Below are positions 54,210-62,264 of a DNA stretch of 64,000 nucleotides, one piece after another; within the stretch, counting starts at the first letter, position 1; each line of letters starts with the position of its first letter. The position numbers were made by a program, and so were the translations under genes. The stretch is from Phyllobacterium sophorae. Its GTDB lineage: Bacteria; Pseudomonadota; Alphaproteobacteria; Rhizobiales; Rhizobiaceae. The DNA lies in the NCBI RefSeq assembly GCF_003010965.1, contig NZ_PGGM01000008.1, forward strand, positions 62,001 through 126,000, read 5' to 3'. The notes below the pieces were generated by a model. It was not told the origin of the DNA. It was given only the letters and a program-made list of their open reading frames with translations, and ran no database searches.

Positions 54210-55841
54210 TCAATGAGCACCTGAATTGCTATCGGGTTCGTCCAGCTCATTGCGCTTGATCAACTCTTCGCGAATTAGTTTCTTGGCAATCTTGCCATAG
54301 GCGGATTTCGGCATTTCGGGCCAAAAGACAACACGCTTGGGCAGTTTGTAACGGGCCAGCTTGCCATCGAGCCAGGCGATGATCTCCTTTCCATCCGGGG
54401 ATCTATCGGCACGGGCGACGCAGACCGCAAGCCCGACTTCTCCCCATACCGGGTCGGGGATTCCAAGCACTGCAACCTCATTGATATCCGGATGCGTTAG
54501 CAATTTTTCCTCGATTTCGCGCGGATAGACGTTGGAGCCCCCGGAAATATACATGTCTGACGCCCGTCCGGTGATGAAGACAAACCCCGCCTCATCCATA
54601 TGACCAAGATCGCCCGTGCGGAACCAGCCATAACGGAAAGCTTTGGCGTTCGCCTCGGGATTGTTGTAGTACCCGGCAAAGACCGCCGGGCCGATGACGC
54701 AAATCTCGCCCGTCGTGCCTGCCGGTACTTCATTGCCAGCATCATCCTGAATAGAGATTTGCATGCCAGTGCGCACGTACCCGCAGGTGCCCGGATGTGC
54801 ATCGTCCTTATCCTCGAGGTGATGTTCTGCGGGCGGCAGCACGGTGATATTGCCGGTTACCTCGCCCAGGCCGAAATATTGCACAATGACGGATCCCAGC
54901 GTTTTGAGGGCGTGAATCTGATCGGCCCTGTACATGGGCGCGCCAGCATAGACGACATAGCGCAGCGATGAGTGATCCCGCAAATGAACGGCCGGATGCT
55001 CTGTGAGCATTTTCAAGATTGTCGGGACGGTGAACATGTTGCTCACCCGCCATTGTTCAATGAGACGCCAGGCCTCCCCGACATCGAGCTTTTCCGTCGG
55101 CAGCAGGATGGTTTTCGCGCCCCTTGCTACCTGCGTCAGCTGGTGAATGCCCGCACCATGCGACAACGGAGCCACGACAAGCGAGGCATCCTTGTGCGTT
55201 GTGTCGGGCATCAGATCGCACAGATGGTTGGTGACCACGAAACCCATCTGGCCATGAGTGAGGACAGCCGCCTTTGGCCGTCCGGTTGTGCCGGAGGTGA
55301 AAAAGAACCAGCAGGGATCGTCATGTTCAACAGCGGCAACCGGGACTGTTTCGCCAACGAAGCGATCGATGATGTCGTCGTAGTCTTCACCAAATTCAGC
55401 TTTGCCGATTGCAATAATGAATTCCAGTTCCGGACAAGCCTCTCGGGACGCTGCCGCATGGTCAGGAAACAAATGACCGCAGATCATGCCTTTCGCACCA
55501 CTCGTCTTTACAAGGTAGGCAACTTCACCGGGAGTTTGACGGAAGTTGGCCGGAACCCAGACAGCACCCAGCTTGAAGCAGGCGAACATCGATTCAAACA
55601 TCTGGTTGCAATTTTGCGACTGCACGACAATCCGGTCACCCATGACGATGCCAAATTGCTTTTGCAACGCTGCAGCCATCGCACTGACCCGGCGCTGCAG
55701 GTGTGACCACGACCATGATTTTTCGCCCCACACCAGGGCGATCTCGTTGGGAAAGCGGCGCGCCGATTGATCGAGAAAACCGGAGAGATTCATGACCCTT
55801 TTCGACATCGGTTCGATGACCAATCCTTTCCTGTTCGTCAT
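54210..55841 (-). CDS. Acyl-CoA synthetase / AMP-dependent ligase
   Basis: This is a 543-residue ANL-superfamily enzyme that activates a carboxylic acid with ATP and CoA. The P-loop is FFFTSGTTGRPKAAVLTHG (near residue 178), followed by YVVYAGAPMY, the A5-type motif FGLGEVTGN (an unusual L-G in place of YGxTE), GWFRTGDLGHMDEAGFVFITGR and the catalytic lysine in KSAYGKIAKK. The ATG at 55841 has AGGTGAAG upstream. It is 8 bp downstream of an IclR regulator and is probably co-transcribed with and controlled by it. The acid could be aliphatic or aromatic. Confidence 0.92.
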   Translation of the reverse strand: MTNRKGLVIEPMSKRVMNLSGFLDQSARRFPNEIALVWGEKSWSWSHLQRRVSAMAAALQKQFGIVMGDRIVVQSQNCNQMFESMFACFKLGAVWVPANFRQTPGEVAYLVKTSGAKGMICGHLFPDHAAASREACPELEFIIAIGKAEFGEDYDDIIDRFVGETVPVAAVEHDDPCWFFFTSGTTGRPKAAVLTHGQMGFVVTNHLCDLMPDTTHKDASLVVAPLSHGAGIHQLTQVARGAKTILLPTEKLDVGEAWRLIEQWRVSNMFTVPTILKMLTEHPAVHLRDHSSLRYVVYAGAPMYRADQIHALKTLGSVIVQYFGLGEVTGNITVLPPAEHHLEDKDDAHPGTCGYVRTGMQISIQDDAGNEVPAGTTGEICVIGPAVFAGYYNNPEANAKAFRYGWFRTGDLGHMDEAGFVFITGRASDMYISGGSNVYPREIEEKLLTHPDINEVAVLGIPDPVWGEVGLAVCVARADRSPDGKEIIAWLDGKLARYKLPKRVVFWPEMPKSAYGKIAKKLIREELIKRNELDEPDSNSGAH

Positions 55842-55849
55842 ATCTTCAC

Positions 55850-56707
55850 CTATGCCAACGGGCTCTGTTCGGGTCTACCACCGCGATTGACCGGTCGTTT
55901 TGGCCGATCATGCAGTGGCTGGAGATGTGCAAGCCGCGCCTCGATTTTCTTTGCCTCAATTTTCATCAAAGCGGCTAGTTCGACCTGGCGTGCGGGCTGC
56001 ATCCGGCTATCAATGGCAGCAATACTCAGAGCCCCAGCGGGCCGCGCATCGGGAAAACGAATGGCAAGGCCAATGCCCCAGGAATTGGCAAGGATACGCC
56101 CCGGGTTGAGAGCAAAACCTTGCGCGCGCGCGGCCGCGATATCGGCTCTTATCTGCGGTGGTGAAAGGTGCGGAAATTCGGCCAGGAGTTCTGATTCATT
56201 CATGGCAAGGATGGCTTCAATTTCATCGTCGTCCATGGCCGCCAAAATGGCAAGTGACCCGGCGCCAACCCCCAATGGATGACGATAGCCCGCCTGGAGC
56301 GCGTGGGTGCGAATCGGGTAAGTGCCCTCCTCCCGGTGAAGGCACACTGCATAATTATCGCGCTGAATCGACAGAAAACTGGTGTCCTGTGTCTTGGCCG
56401 AAAGCACACTGAGACTGTCGCGCGATATCTGCAAAAGGCCATATCGGCGTGTCGCAAGCGTGCCGAGCACATAGGCTTCCTGCCCGAGATAATAGCGCCG
56501 GGTCAAAGGATCCTGTTCCAGCAATCCGGACCGAATGAGCGCGAGCAGCAAACGCCGCGTCGTCGGCTTATTGAGACCACTCTGTTCCACGATATCGCCG
56601 AGTGCACCACCCTGATCGCCGAAATAACTGACAAGACTCAACAGGCCAAGCGCCCTGTCGACGCTCTGGGACCCGCTCATACCTGTTGTTGAAACTTTTT
56701 GCTCCAT
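55850..56707 (-). CDS. IclR-family transcriptional regulator
   Basis: This is a 285-residue IclR regulator. The winged helix includes SVDRALGLLSLVSYFGDQGGALGDIVEQSGLNKPTTRRLLLALIRSGLLEQ (about residues 14-65), and the effector domain runs from about 85 (HALQAGYRHPLGVGAGSLAILAAM, GIGLAIRFPDARPAGALSIAA). The ATG at 56707 is chosen; a GTG at 56731 would lie within an inverted repeat. It is transcribed with the acyl-CoA synthetase and divergent from the double-PPC gene. Members typically control aromatic or aliphatic acid catabolism. Confidence 0.92.
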   Translation of the reverse strand: MEQKVSTTGMSGSQSVDRALGLLSLVSYFGDQGGALGDIVEQSGLNKPTTRRLLLALIRSGLLEQDPLTRRYYLGQEAYVLGTLATRRYGLLQISRDSLSVLSAKTQDTSFLSIQRDNYAVCLHREEGTYPIRTHALQAGYRHPLGVGAGSLAILAAMDDDEIEAILAMNESELLAEFPHLSPPQIRADIAAARAQGFALNPGRILANSWGIGLAIRFPDARPAGALSIAAIDSRMQPARQVELAALMKIEAKKIEARLAHLQPLHDRPKRPVNRGGRPEQSPLA

Positions 56708-56723
56708 GTTCCGCGCTCGTTGT

Positions 56724-56742
56724 CGATCCACATTATGGATCG
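56724..56742. promoter_or_regulatory. Perfect inverted repeat upstream of IclR gene
   Basis: CGATCCA (56724-56730) and TGGATCG (56736-56742) form a perfect 7-bp inverted repeat with a 5-base centre, 17 bp before the IclR ATG. It shares its last base with a second dyad at 56742-56761. Together they are good candidates for IclR operators. Confidence 0.5.
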
Positions 56743-56761
56743 TTCTACCATCCTATAGAAC
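56742..56761. promoter_or_regulatory. Second inverted repeat upstream of IclR gene
   Basis: GTTCTA (56742-56747) and TAGAAC (56756-56761) form a perfect 6-bp inverted repeat with 8 bases between. It lies in the 187-bp divergent region between IclR and the double-PPC gene, where one regulator could serve both sides. Confidence 0.45.
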
Positions 56762-56894
56762 TATGCGGCGAAATTGATTGCAAGCAGGCGCCATTCGTTT
56801 AGGTTTCTTTGAACCGGATCGAGGATCGCATTCTATCGTATGGACCATATTGCCGACATCAACACTGCCGTGTCTGTGAACCGACGCGATCAGC

Positions 56895-57767
56895 ATGCCA
56901 GGGCGGTCGCCCGTGCCTGAACGGCGCTTGCAACAACCTGGAACGATCGCTGCCGAGCGTTTTGAGAGCCTTGAAGGTGTCGGACGCACGTTCGAATTTA
57001 TCCTGGGACCTGGCCTGAGCCTTAACGCGGCCATTGCTCGTCAGTTGAGCAAAACGAATCTCAAGGCAGCTGCCCTCGTCCTTGAAGGTGGCGCGTTCGC
57101 CCCGTTCCACTACCTCATGCCTGCGTTGTCGAGCGACGGTTATCATGCTGCCTGGTACAGCGAGACATTTTCGCCAGCTGGCGAAACGAGGCTTCTGAAT
57201 GGCAATGCTACTTTTGGCGAGCGCGACCGGGCGCCCTTTATCCATTGTCATGCATTATGGGTCCAACAGGACGGCAAGCGCTGCGCCGGCCATATTCTTG
57301 CGCATGAGACAATTATCAGCCGGCCCATTCGCGCCACTGCCTGGGGCGTCGAGGAAGTGCGGATGGTATCGGAACCAGATGAAGAAACGGCGTTTACACT
57401 GTTCCATCCGCTGCCGGCGGCGCCGCTTGCCGCAACGACGGGAACGCGCACTGTGATCGCCCGGGTCGGCCCGAATGAGGATATCATCGAGACCGTGGAA
57501 GCGATCTGCCGCAAGCATGGCTTTGCCGGAGCGACGTTGCGCGGCGGTGTCGGCAGTCTCATCGGCGCACGGTATGCCGATGGTTCGACCGTGGACGATA
57601 TCGCCACCGAGGTTTTTGTAACCCAAGGATTCGTAGCTGCTCACGCGGCCGGGACGCACCTGGAAATTGCCATGGTCGATACCAAGGGCAACATCACCCA
57701 CGGCTCCCTCCTGCGCGGTGAAAACCCCGTCTGCATCACATTCGAGCTTTGTCTGGAAGAAGCCTGA
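56895..57767 (+). CDS. Double PPC-domain (DUF296) protein
   Basis: This 290-residue protein has two tandem PPC/DUF296-like domains. The first, about 30-160, contains FEFILGPGLSLNAAIARQL and the histidine pair FIHCHALW followed by GHILAHETIIS; the second, about 175-288, contains IARVGPNEDIIETVEAICRKHGF, ATLRGGVGS and LEIAMVDTKGNITHGSLLRGENPV. Single PPC domains occur in plant AT-hook proteins and in small bacterial metal-binding proteins; tandem copies are rarer and of unknown function. It is divergent from the IclR/acyl-CoA-synthetase pair and may belong to the same pathway. Confidence 0.8.
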   Translation: MPGRSPVPERRLQQPGTIAAERFESLEGVGRTFEFILGPGLSLNAAIARQLSKTNLKAAALVLEGGAFAPFHYLMPALSSDGYHAAWYSETFSPAGETRLLNGNATFGERDRAPFIHCHALWVQQDGKRCAGHILAHETIISRPIRATAWGVEEVRMVSEPDEETAFTLFHPLPAAPLAATTGTRTVIARVGPNEDIIETVEAICRKHGFAGATLRGGVGSLIGARYADGSTVDDIATEVFVTQGFVAAHAAGTHLEIAMVDTKGNITHGSLLRGENPVCITFELCLEEA

Positions 57768-57775
57768 GGCCTGCC

Positions 57776-58831
57776 TCAGCGCAGTTCATGCTCGTCTGGA
57801 TAGCTTAAGCTTTGCAATTCCCGCGCATCGACACCGGCAATGCGCCGCAGCACGGCGCGCGCCAATTCACGCCCGGCATGGCGGACATCTTCGTTGAACA
57901 CGATGATTTGCGGACGAAACCACTGCAAAACGTCGGTCGATTGCTTGGAGACAAGATCGACATCCTCGCCGATCTTCAATCCAGCCGCCTCGATTCCGGC
58001 GACAAGAGCGATAGCCGCACCGCCGCTGCAACACACAATGCCATCAGGACGGTTCGATCCGGACATGATCTCCTCCATCCGGTCGCGAATGCGGCCAAGC
58101 GACGTATCGACATCGACGCCGGAAAACGCGACGGCCGCGGCGCTCCCCTCCTCAATGGCGCGCGAAAAACCGCGATCAAGATGGCGGTAGTAGGTGACGG
58201 CAGGCGAAGGTCCGGCAAGCATGGCGATCTTGCGCCGTCCTTTTGCCAGCAGGCTCTTTACGGAGAGATAGGCAAAGGCCTCGTTATCGAAGTCATGGTA
58301 CGGATGCTCGATGCCCATTTCGGTGCGGCCGTGCGTTGCAAATGGAATTCCATGTTCGGTGAGATAACGAACGCGCGGATCATCGGGTTCGGTGCGTGAC
58401 ATGATGATTCCGTCCGCCGAGCCGGTTTCGACGATGTAGCGGATCGGCTGCATCGGATCGTTTTCCAGCGAATAGGGCGTGACCGTCAGATGGTAGGGTG
58501 TCTGCGACAGCACTTCGGAAATGCCATAAACCATGTTGGACGTCAGGCCCATGATCGAGGATTGTGCATTCAGGACCAGGCTGATGACATTGGTCTTGCC
58601 GGTGCGCAGGCGCACGCCCGCGCGATTGGGCCGGTAGCCAATCTGTTTGGCGATGAGCTGAACGCGATTCTTGGTCGCCTGCCCGATCTCCGGCGCATCT
58701 TTTAGCGCGCGGGAAACGGTGGTGACACCAAGACCGGCCATAAAGGCAATCGTCTTCAATGTCGGCCGCTCGGCCTCGGCAGGCGCAATGGCAGCGTCCC
58801 GCAGTATCTGATTGCCTGTCTTGTTCTTCAT
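57776..58831 (-). CDS. LacI-family transcriptional regulator
   Basis: This is a 351-residue LacI/GalR regulator. The helix-turn-helix PTLKTIAFMAGLGVTTVSRALKD begins near residue 23, with the hinge RPNRAGVRLRTGKTN, then the sugar-binding core (VLNAQSSIMG, DGIIMSRTEPDDPRVRYL, HDFDNEAFAYLSVKSLL, GIVCCSGGAAIALVAGIEAAG). The ATG at 58831 removes an implausible 36-residue extension. It is divergent from the glucose-type CUT1 operon and is its likely repressor; operator-like dyads lie at 58883 and 59119. Confidence 0.92.
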   Translation of the reverse strand: MKNKTGNQILRDAAIAPAEAERPTLKTIAFMAGLGVTTVSRALKDAPEIGQATKNRVQLIAKQIGYRPNRAGVRLRTGKTNVISLVLNAQSSIMGLTSNMVYGISEVLSQTPYHLTVTPYSLENDPMQPIRYIVETGSADGIIMSRTEPDDPRVRYLTEHGIPFATHGRTEMGIEHPYHDFDNEAFAYLSVKSLLAKGRRKIAMLAGPSPAVTYYRHLDRGFSRAIEEGSAAAVAFSGVDVDTSLGRIRDRMEEIMSGSNRPDGIVCCSGGAAIALVAGIEAAGLKIGEDVDLVSKQSTDVLQWFRPQIIVFNEDVRHAGRELARAVLRRIAGVDARELQSLSYPDEHELR

Positions 58832-58882
58832 AATCAACCGGTCGTCCAAAGTCACTCGAAGCAAAATGCCACTTTGTATCGT

Positions 58883-58895
58883 TTCAAAATTTGAA
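58883..58895. promoter_or_regulatory. Dyad upstream of lacI-type gene, candidate autoregulatory operator
   Basis: TTCAAA-A-TTTGAA is a perfect inverted repeat 52 bp upstream of the regulator start. Flanking CGTT and AACG extend the symmetry. It may mediate autoregulation. Confidence 0.4.
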
Positions 58896-59118
58896 CGAAA
58901 TGTACAGAACTTTTCCCTGCAAAACCGCGCCACATGCAACCATGGGGAACGGGCAGGGCCTTGAAACTGATCCTTCCATCAATAAAAATCAAACTAGAAT
59001 GCGGGCTAATCTACTGAAAAACCAAGACTATCACTGGTTACGAACGCATCGGGGCCCGTAATGCGTAAAAATTTCACGTCGGGCAATTGCATCCGCGTGA
59101 CGTTTGCACTAGCCTACC

Positions 59119-59130
59119 TGTAACGTTTCA
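59119..59130. promoter_or_regulatory. Candidate LacI-family operator at the CUT1 operon start
   Basis: TGTAACGTTTCA has the form TGNAACGTTNCA, a CG-centred palindrome typical of LacI/GalR operators. It lies directly before the ribosome binding site of the binding-protein gene, where bound repressor would block transcription. Confidence 0.55.
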
Positions 59131-59146
59131 GATTTGGGAGGATACG

Positions 59147-60382
59147 ATGCGTTACTGTTCAGCTCTTGCCGTGTTGGCCACGTCCACTTTTCTCGCCACT
59201 GCCGGCCCCGCCCCGGCAACCGAACTTGAAGTTACGCATTGGTGGACCTCGGGCGGTGAGGCGGCAGCGGTCGCCGAGTTCGCCAAGGCCTTCGACGCGA
59301 CCGGCAATCATTGGGTCGATGGCGCCATTGCCGGTTCAGGCAGCACGGCGCGACCCATCATGATCAGCCGCATCACCGGCGGCGATCCCATGGGCGCCAC
59401 GCAATTCAATCACGGCCGTCAGGCCGAGGAACTGGTCCAGGCAGGACTGATGCGCGACCTGACCGACCTTGCCACCAAGGAGAAGTGGACGGAGGTCATA
59501 CGGCCGAAAAGCCTGCTCGACAGCTGCACGCTCGACGGAAAGATCTATTGCGTACCGGTCAACATTCATTCCTGGCAGTGGCTGTGGCTTTCCAACAAGG
59601 CGTTCGAGACGGCTGGCGTACCGATCCCCAAGAACTGGGATGAATTCGTTGCAGCCGCGCCGGCGCTTGAGAAGGCCGGCATTGTGCCCTTCGCCCAGGG
59701 CGGGCAAGCCTGGCAGGTCAATAACACATTTGCCGTGCTGATGCTCGCGATCGGAGGCAAGGACCTCTTTCAGAAAGTCTATGGCGACAAGGATGATACG
59801 GTCGCGGCAGGACCGGAGGTCGCCAAGGTGTTCAAGGCCGCCGACGACGCGCGTCGCCTGTCAAAGAGCGCCAATGTGCAGGAGTGGAACCAGGCGACCG
59901 CCATGGTCATCAATGGCAAGGCCGGCGGCCAGATCATGGGCGATTGGGCGCAGGGTGAGTTCCAGCTTGCTGGCAAGGTTGCCGGCACTGACTATACCTG
60001 CCTGCCCGGCCTCGGCATAAACCCGACGCTTGCGACAGGCGGCGACGCCTTTTACTTCCCGCTGCAGAAGGACGAGGCGAAGGCGAAAGCACAGGAAGTG
60101 CTGGCCTCGACCTTGCTCGATCCCAAGACGCAAGTGGCGTTCAACCTGAAGAAGGGCTCGGTGCCGGTGCGTGGCGACGTCGATCTCAATGCGGCCAACG
60201 ACTGCATGAAGAAGGGGATCGATATCCTCGGCAAAGGCGACATCGTCTCCTGGACCGATCAGCTGGTGTCGCAGGACACGCAGAAACAGTTCGAGGACCT
60301 GTTCTCCGAATTCTTCGCCACCGCAATGACGACCGAGGACGCGCAAGAGCGCTTCGCCAAGATCGTCGCCACGGCCGACTGA
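59147..60382 (+). CDS. CUT1-type ABC transporter substrate-binding protein (glucose/mannose-type)
   Basis: This 411-residue periplasmic receptor has a signal peptide ending at APATE, then LEVTHWWTSGGEAAAVAEFAKAFDATGNHWVD, the typical opening of glucose/mannose binding proteins (GtsA/GlcS-like). IHSWQWLWLSNKAFE and AQGGQAWQVNNTF supply aromatic residues that stack on sugar rings. A GGGAGGATACG site precedes the ATG. It is the first gene of the operon with two permeases, an ATPase and a sugar isomerase-like enzyme. Confidence 0.93.
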   Translation: MRYCSALAVLATSTFLATAGPAPATELEVTHWWTSGGEAAAVAEFAKAFDATGNHWVDGAIAGSGSTARPIMISRITGGDPMGATQFNHGRQAEELVQAGLMRDLTDLATKEKWTEVIRPKSLLDSCTLDGKIYCVPVNIHSWQWLWLSNKAFETAGVPIPKNWDEFVAAAPALEKAGIVPFAQGGQAWQVNNTFAVLMLAIGGKDLFQKVYGDKDDTVAAGPEVAKVFKAADDARRLSKSANVQEWNQATAMVINGKAGGQIMGDWAQGEFQLAGKVAGTDYTCLPGLGINPTLATGGDAFYFPLQKDEAKAKAQEVLASTLLDPKTQVAFNLKKGSVPVRGDVDLNAANDCMKKGIDILGKGDIVSWTDQLVSQDTQKQFEDLFSEFFATAMTTEDAQERFAKIVATAD

Positions 60383-60399
60383 ACGAAGGCGATTTTTGG

Positions 60400-60417
60400 C
60401 CGGCCCTGCGGGGCCGG
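60400..60417 (+). terminator. Stem-loop after CUT1 binding-protein gene
   Basis: CCGGCCC (60400-60406) and GGGCCGG (60411-60417) form a perfect 7-bp GC stem with a 4-base loop, 18 bp after the binding-protein stop. No T-run follows. It fits mRNA protection of the binding-protein message. Confidence 0.6.
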
Positions 60418-60458
60418 TTCGCCTTCCCTCACCTTGCAGCACCAGCGACCGGTTCCAA

Positions 60459-61352
60459 ATGCCCCAGCAAAAGCGTCCCATCCGTCTCTTGCGCAACCTC
60501 AACGCGAAGATTGCCGCTGTGCCGATGATGCTCACGGCGACCTTCGTATTTGCCGGGGGCAGCCTCTGGACGGTGCTTTATTCCTTCACCAGTTCCAAGC
60601 TGCTGCCGCGCTTCAGCTTCGTCGGCGCCGAGCAGTACGAGCGGCTGTGGGCGGCACCCCGCTGGAACGTCGCGGTCGAAAACCTCTTCATCTATGGCGC
60701 ACTGTCGCTGATTTTCCAGTTCGTCATAGGGTTCCTGCTGGCCGCGCTTCTCGATCAGAAAATCCGCTTCGAGGACACGTTCCGCACGATCTTCCTCTAC
60801 CCTTTCGCGCTGTCCTTCGTGGTCACTGGATTGGTCTGGCAGTGGATTCTCAACCCCGATTTCGGCGTTCAATCGGTGGTTCGCAGCCTGGGCTGGACGA
60901 ACTTCGAATTCAACCCGCTCTACGATGCCGATATCGTCATCTTTGGCATCCTCATCGCGGCACTGTGGCAAGGCACGGGGCTGATCATGTGCCTGATGCT
61001 TGCCGGCCTGCGCGGGATCGACGAAGACATCTGGAAAGCATCGCGCGTCGACGGGATTCCTACATGGAAGACCTATCTCTTCATCGTTATCCCGATGATG
61101 CGGCCCGTATTCATCACCACGCTGGTCATCATCGCCTCGGGCATCGTGCGGGTCTATGACCTCGTGGTGGCGCAGACCGGCGGCGGCCCGGGCATCGCGT
61201 CGGAAGTTCCGGCGAAATATGTCTACGACTATATGTTCCACGCGCAGAACCTCGGCCAGGGGTTCGCCGCCTCGACGATGATGCTGCTGTCGGTCGCCGT
61301 CGTCGTGGTGCCCTGGGCCTATCTCGAATTCGGGAGGCGCCGGCATGGCTGA
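60459..61352 (+). CDS. CUT1-type ABC transporter permease (GtsB-like)
   Basis: This is a 297-residue permease with six membrane segments; the EAA loop DEDIWKASRVDGIPTWKTYLFIVIPMMRP is near residue 200. The ATG at 60459 is the first plausible start after the stem-loop; the frame begins upstream at a TTG inside the hairpin. The gene end overlaps the next permease by 8 bp. The relation to glucose/mannose systems is by overall similarity. Confidence 0.92.
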   Translation: MPQQKRPIRLLRNLNAKIAAVPMMLTATFVFAGGSLWTVLYSFTSSKLLPRFSFVGAEQYERLWAAPRWNVAVENLFIYGALSLIFQFVIGFLLAALLDQKIRFEDTFRTIFLYPFALSFVVTGLVWQWILNPDFGVQSVVRSLGWTNFEFNPLYDADIVIFGILIAALWQGTGLIMCLMLAGLRGIDEDIWKASRVDGIPTWKTYLFIVIPMMRPVFITTLVIIASGIVRVYDLVVAQTGGGPGIASEVPAKYVYDYMFHAQNLGQGFAASTMMLLSVAVVVVPWAYLEFGRRRHG

Positions 61353-62262
61353 CGTTGCCGAAATATCCGGCCCGCAGACCGCGATTGAGCCGCGTGGCGC
61401 GCGCCCGCGCCATGCATTCAGCCGGCGCAACATCTTCATCTACGGCACGCTGATTCTGGTTGCCGTGTACTATCTCATACCGCTCTATGTGATGGTCGTG
61501 ACCTCGCTGAAGGGCATGCCCGAGGTCAGGCTTGGCAACATTTTCTCGCCCCCGATGGAGATTACGTTCGAACCATGGGTGAAGGCGTGGTCGAGCGCCT
61601 GCACGGGCCTGAATTGCGATGGGCTGTCGCGCGGTTTCTGGAACTCGGTGCGTATCACTGTTCCCTCGGTAATCCTGTCGATCGCGATCGCTTCGGTGAA
61701 TGGCTATGCGCTCGCCAATTGGCGTTTCAAGGGGGCCGATATCTTCTTCACGGTCCTCATCGTGGGCGCCTTCATTCCCTATCAGGTAATGATCTATCCG
61801 ATCGTCATCCTGTTGCGCGAAATCGGCATTTATGGCTCTTTGTCAGGGCTGGTGCTGGTGCATGCGATCTTCGGCATGCCGATCATGACGCTGCTCTTTC
61901 GCAATTATTTCGCCGCGGTGCCTGAGGAATTGTTCAAGGCCGCACGCGTGGATGGCGCCGGGTTCTGGGCAATCTACCTCAAGATCATGCTGCCCATGTC
62001 TCTGCCGATCTTCGTCGTGGCGATCATCCTCCAGACGACAGGCATCTGGAACGACTTCCTGTTCGGCGTCGTCTACACGCGGCCCGACACCTATCCAATG
62101 ACCGTACAGCTTAACAACATCGTCAATTCAGTGCAGGGCGTGAAGGAGTACAACGTCAACATGGCCGCAACCATCCTCACCGGCCTGGTGCCGCTAATCG
62201 TCTACTTCGTCTCCGGGCGGCTGTTCGTGCGCGGCATCGCCGCCGGCGCGGTGAAAGGCTGA
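61345..62262 (+). CDS. CUT1-type ABC transporter permease (GtsC-like)
   Basis: This is a 305-residue permease with six membrane segments. An inserted periplasmic stretch with a cysteine pair, SSACTGLNCDGLS (near residue 85), is typical of glucose/mannose transporters of this group. The EAA loop is FKAARVDGAGFWAIYLKIMLPMSLP, and the C-terminus ends VRGIAAGAVKG. It is 2 bp before the ATPase gene. Confidence 0.93.
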   Translation: MADVAEISGPQTAIEPRGARPRHAFSRRNIFIYGTLILVAVYYLIPLYVMVVTSLKGMPEVRLGNIFSPPMEITFEPWVKAWSSACTGLNCDGLSRGFWNSVRITVPSVILSIAIASVNGYALANWRFKGADIFFTVLIVGAFIPYQVMIYPIVILLREIGIYGSLSGLVLVHAIFGMPIMTLLFRNYFAAVPEELFKAARVDGAGFWAIYLKIMLPMSLPIFVVAIILQTTGIWNDFLFGVVYTRPDTYPMTVQLNNIVNSVQGVKEYNVNMAATILTGLVPLIVYFVSGRLFVRGIAAGAVKG

Positions 62263-62264
62263 CG

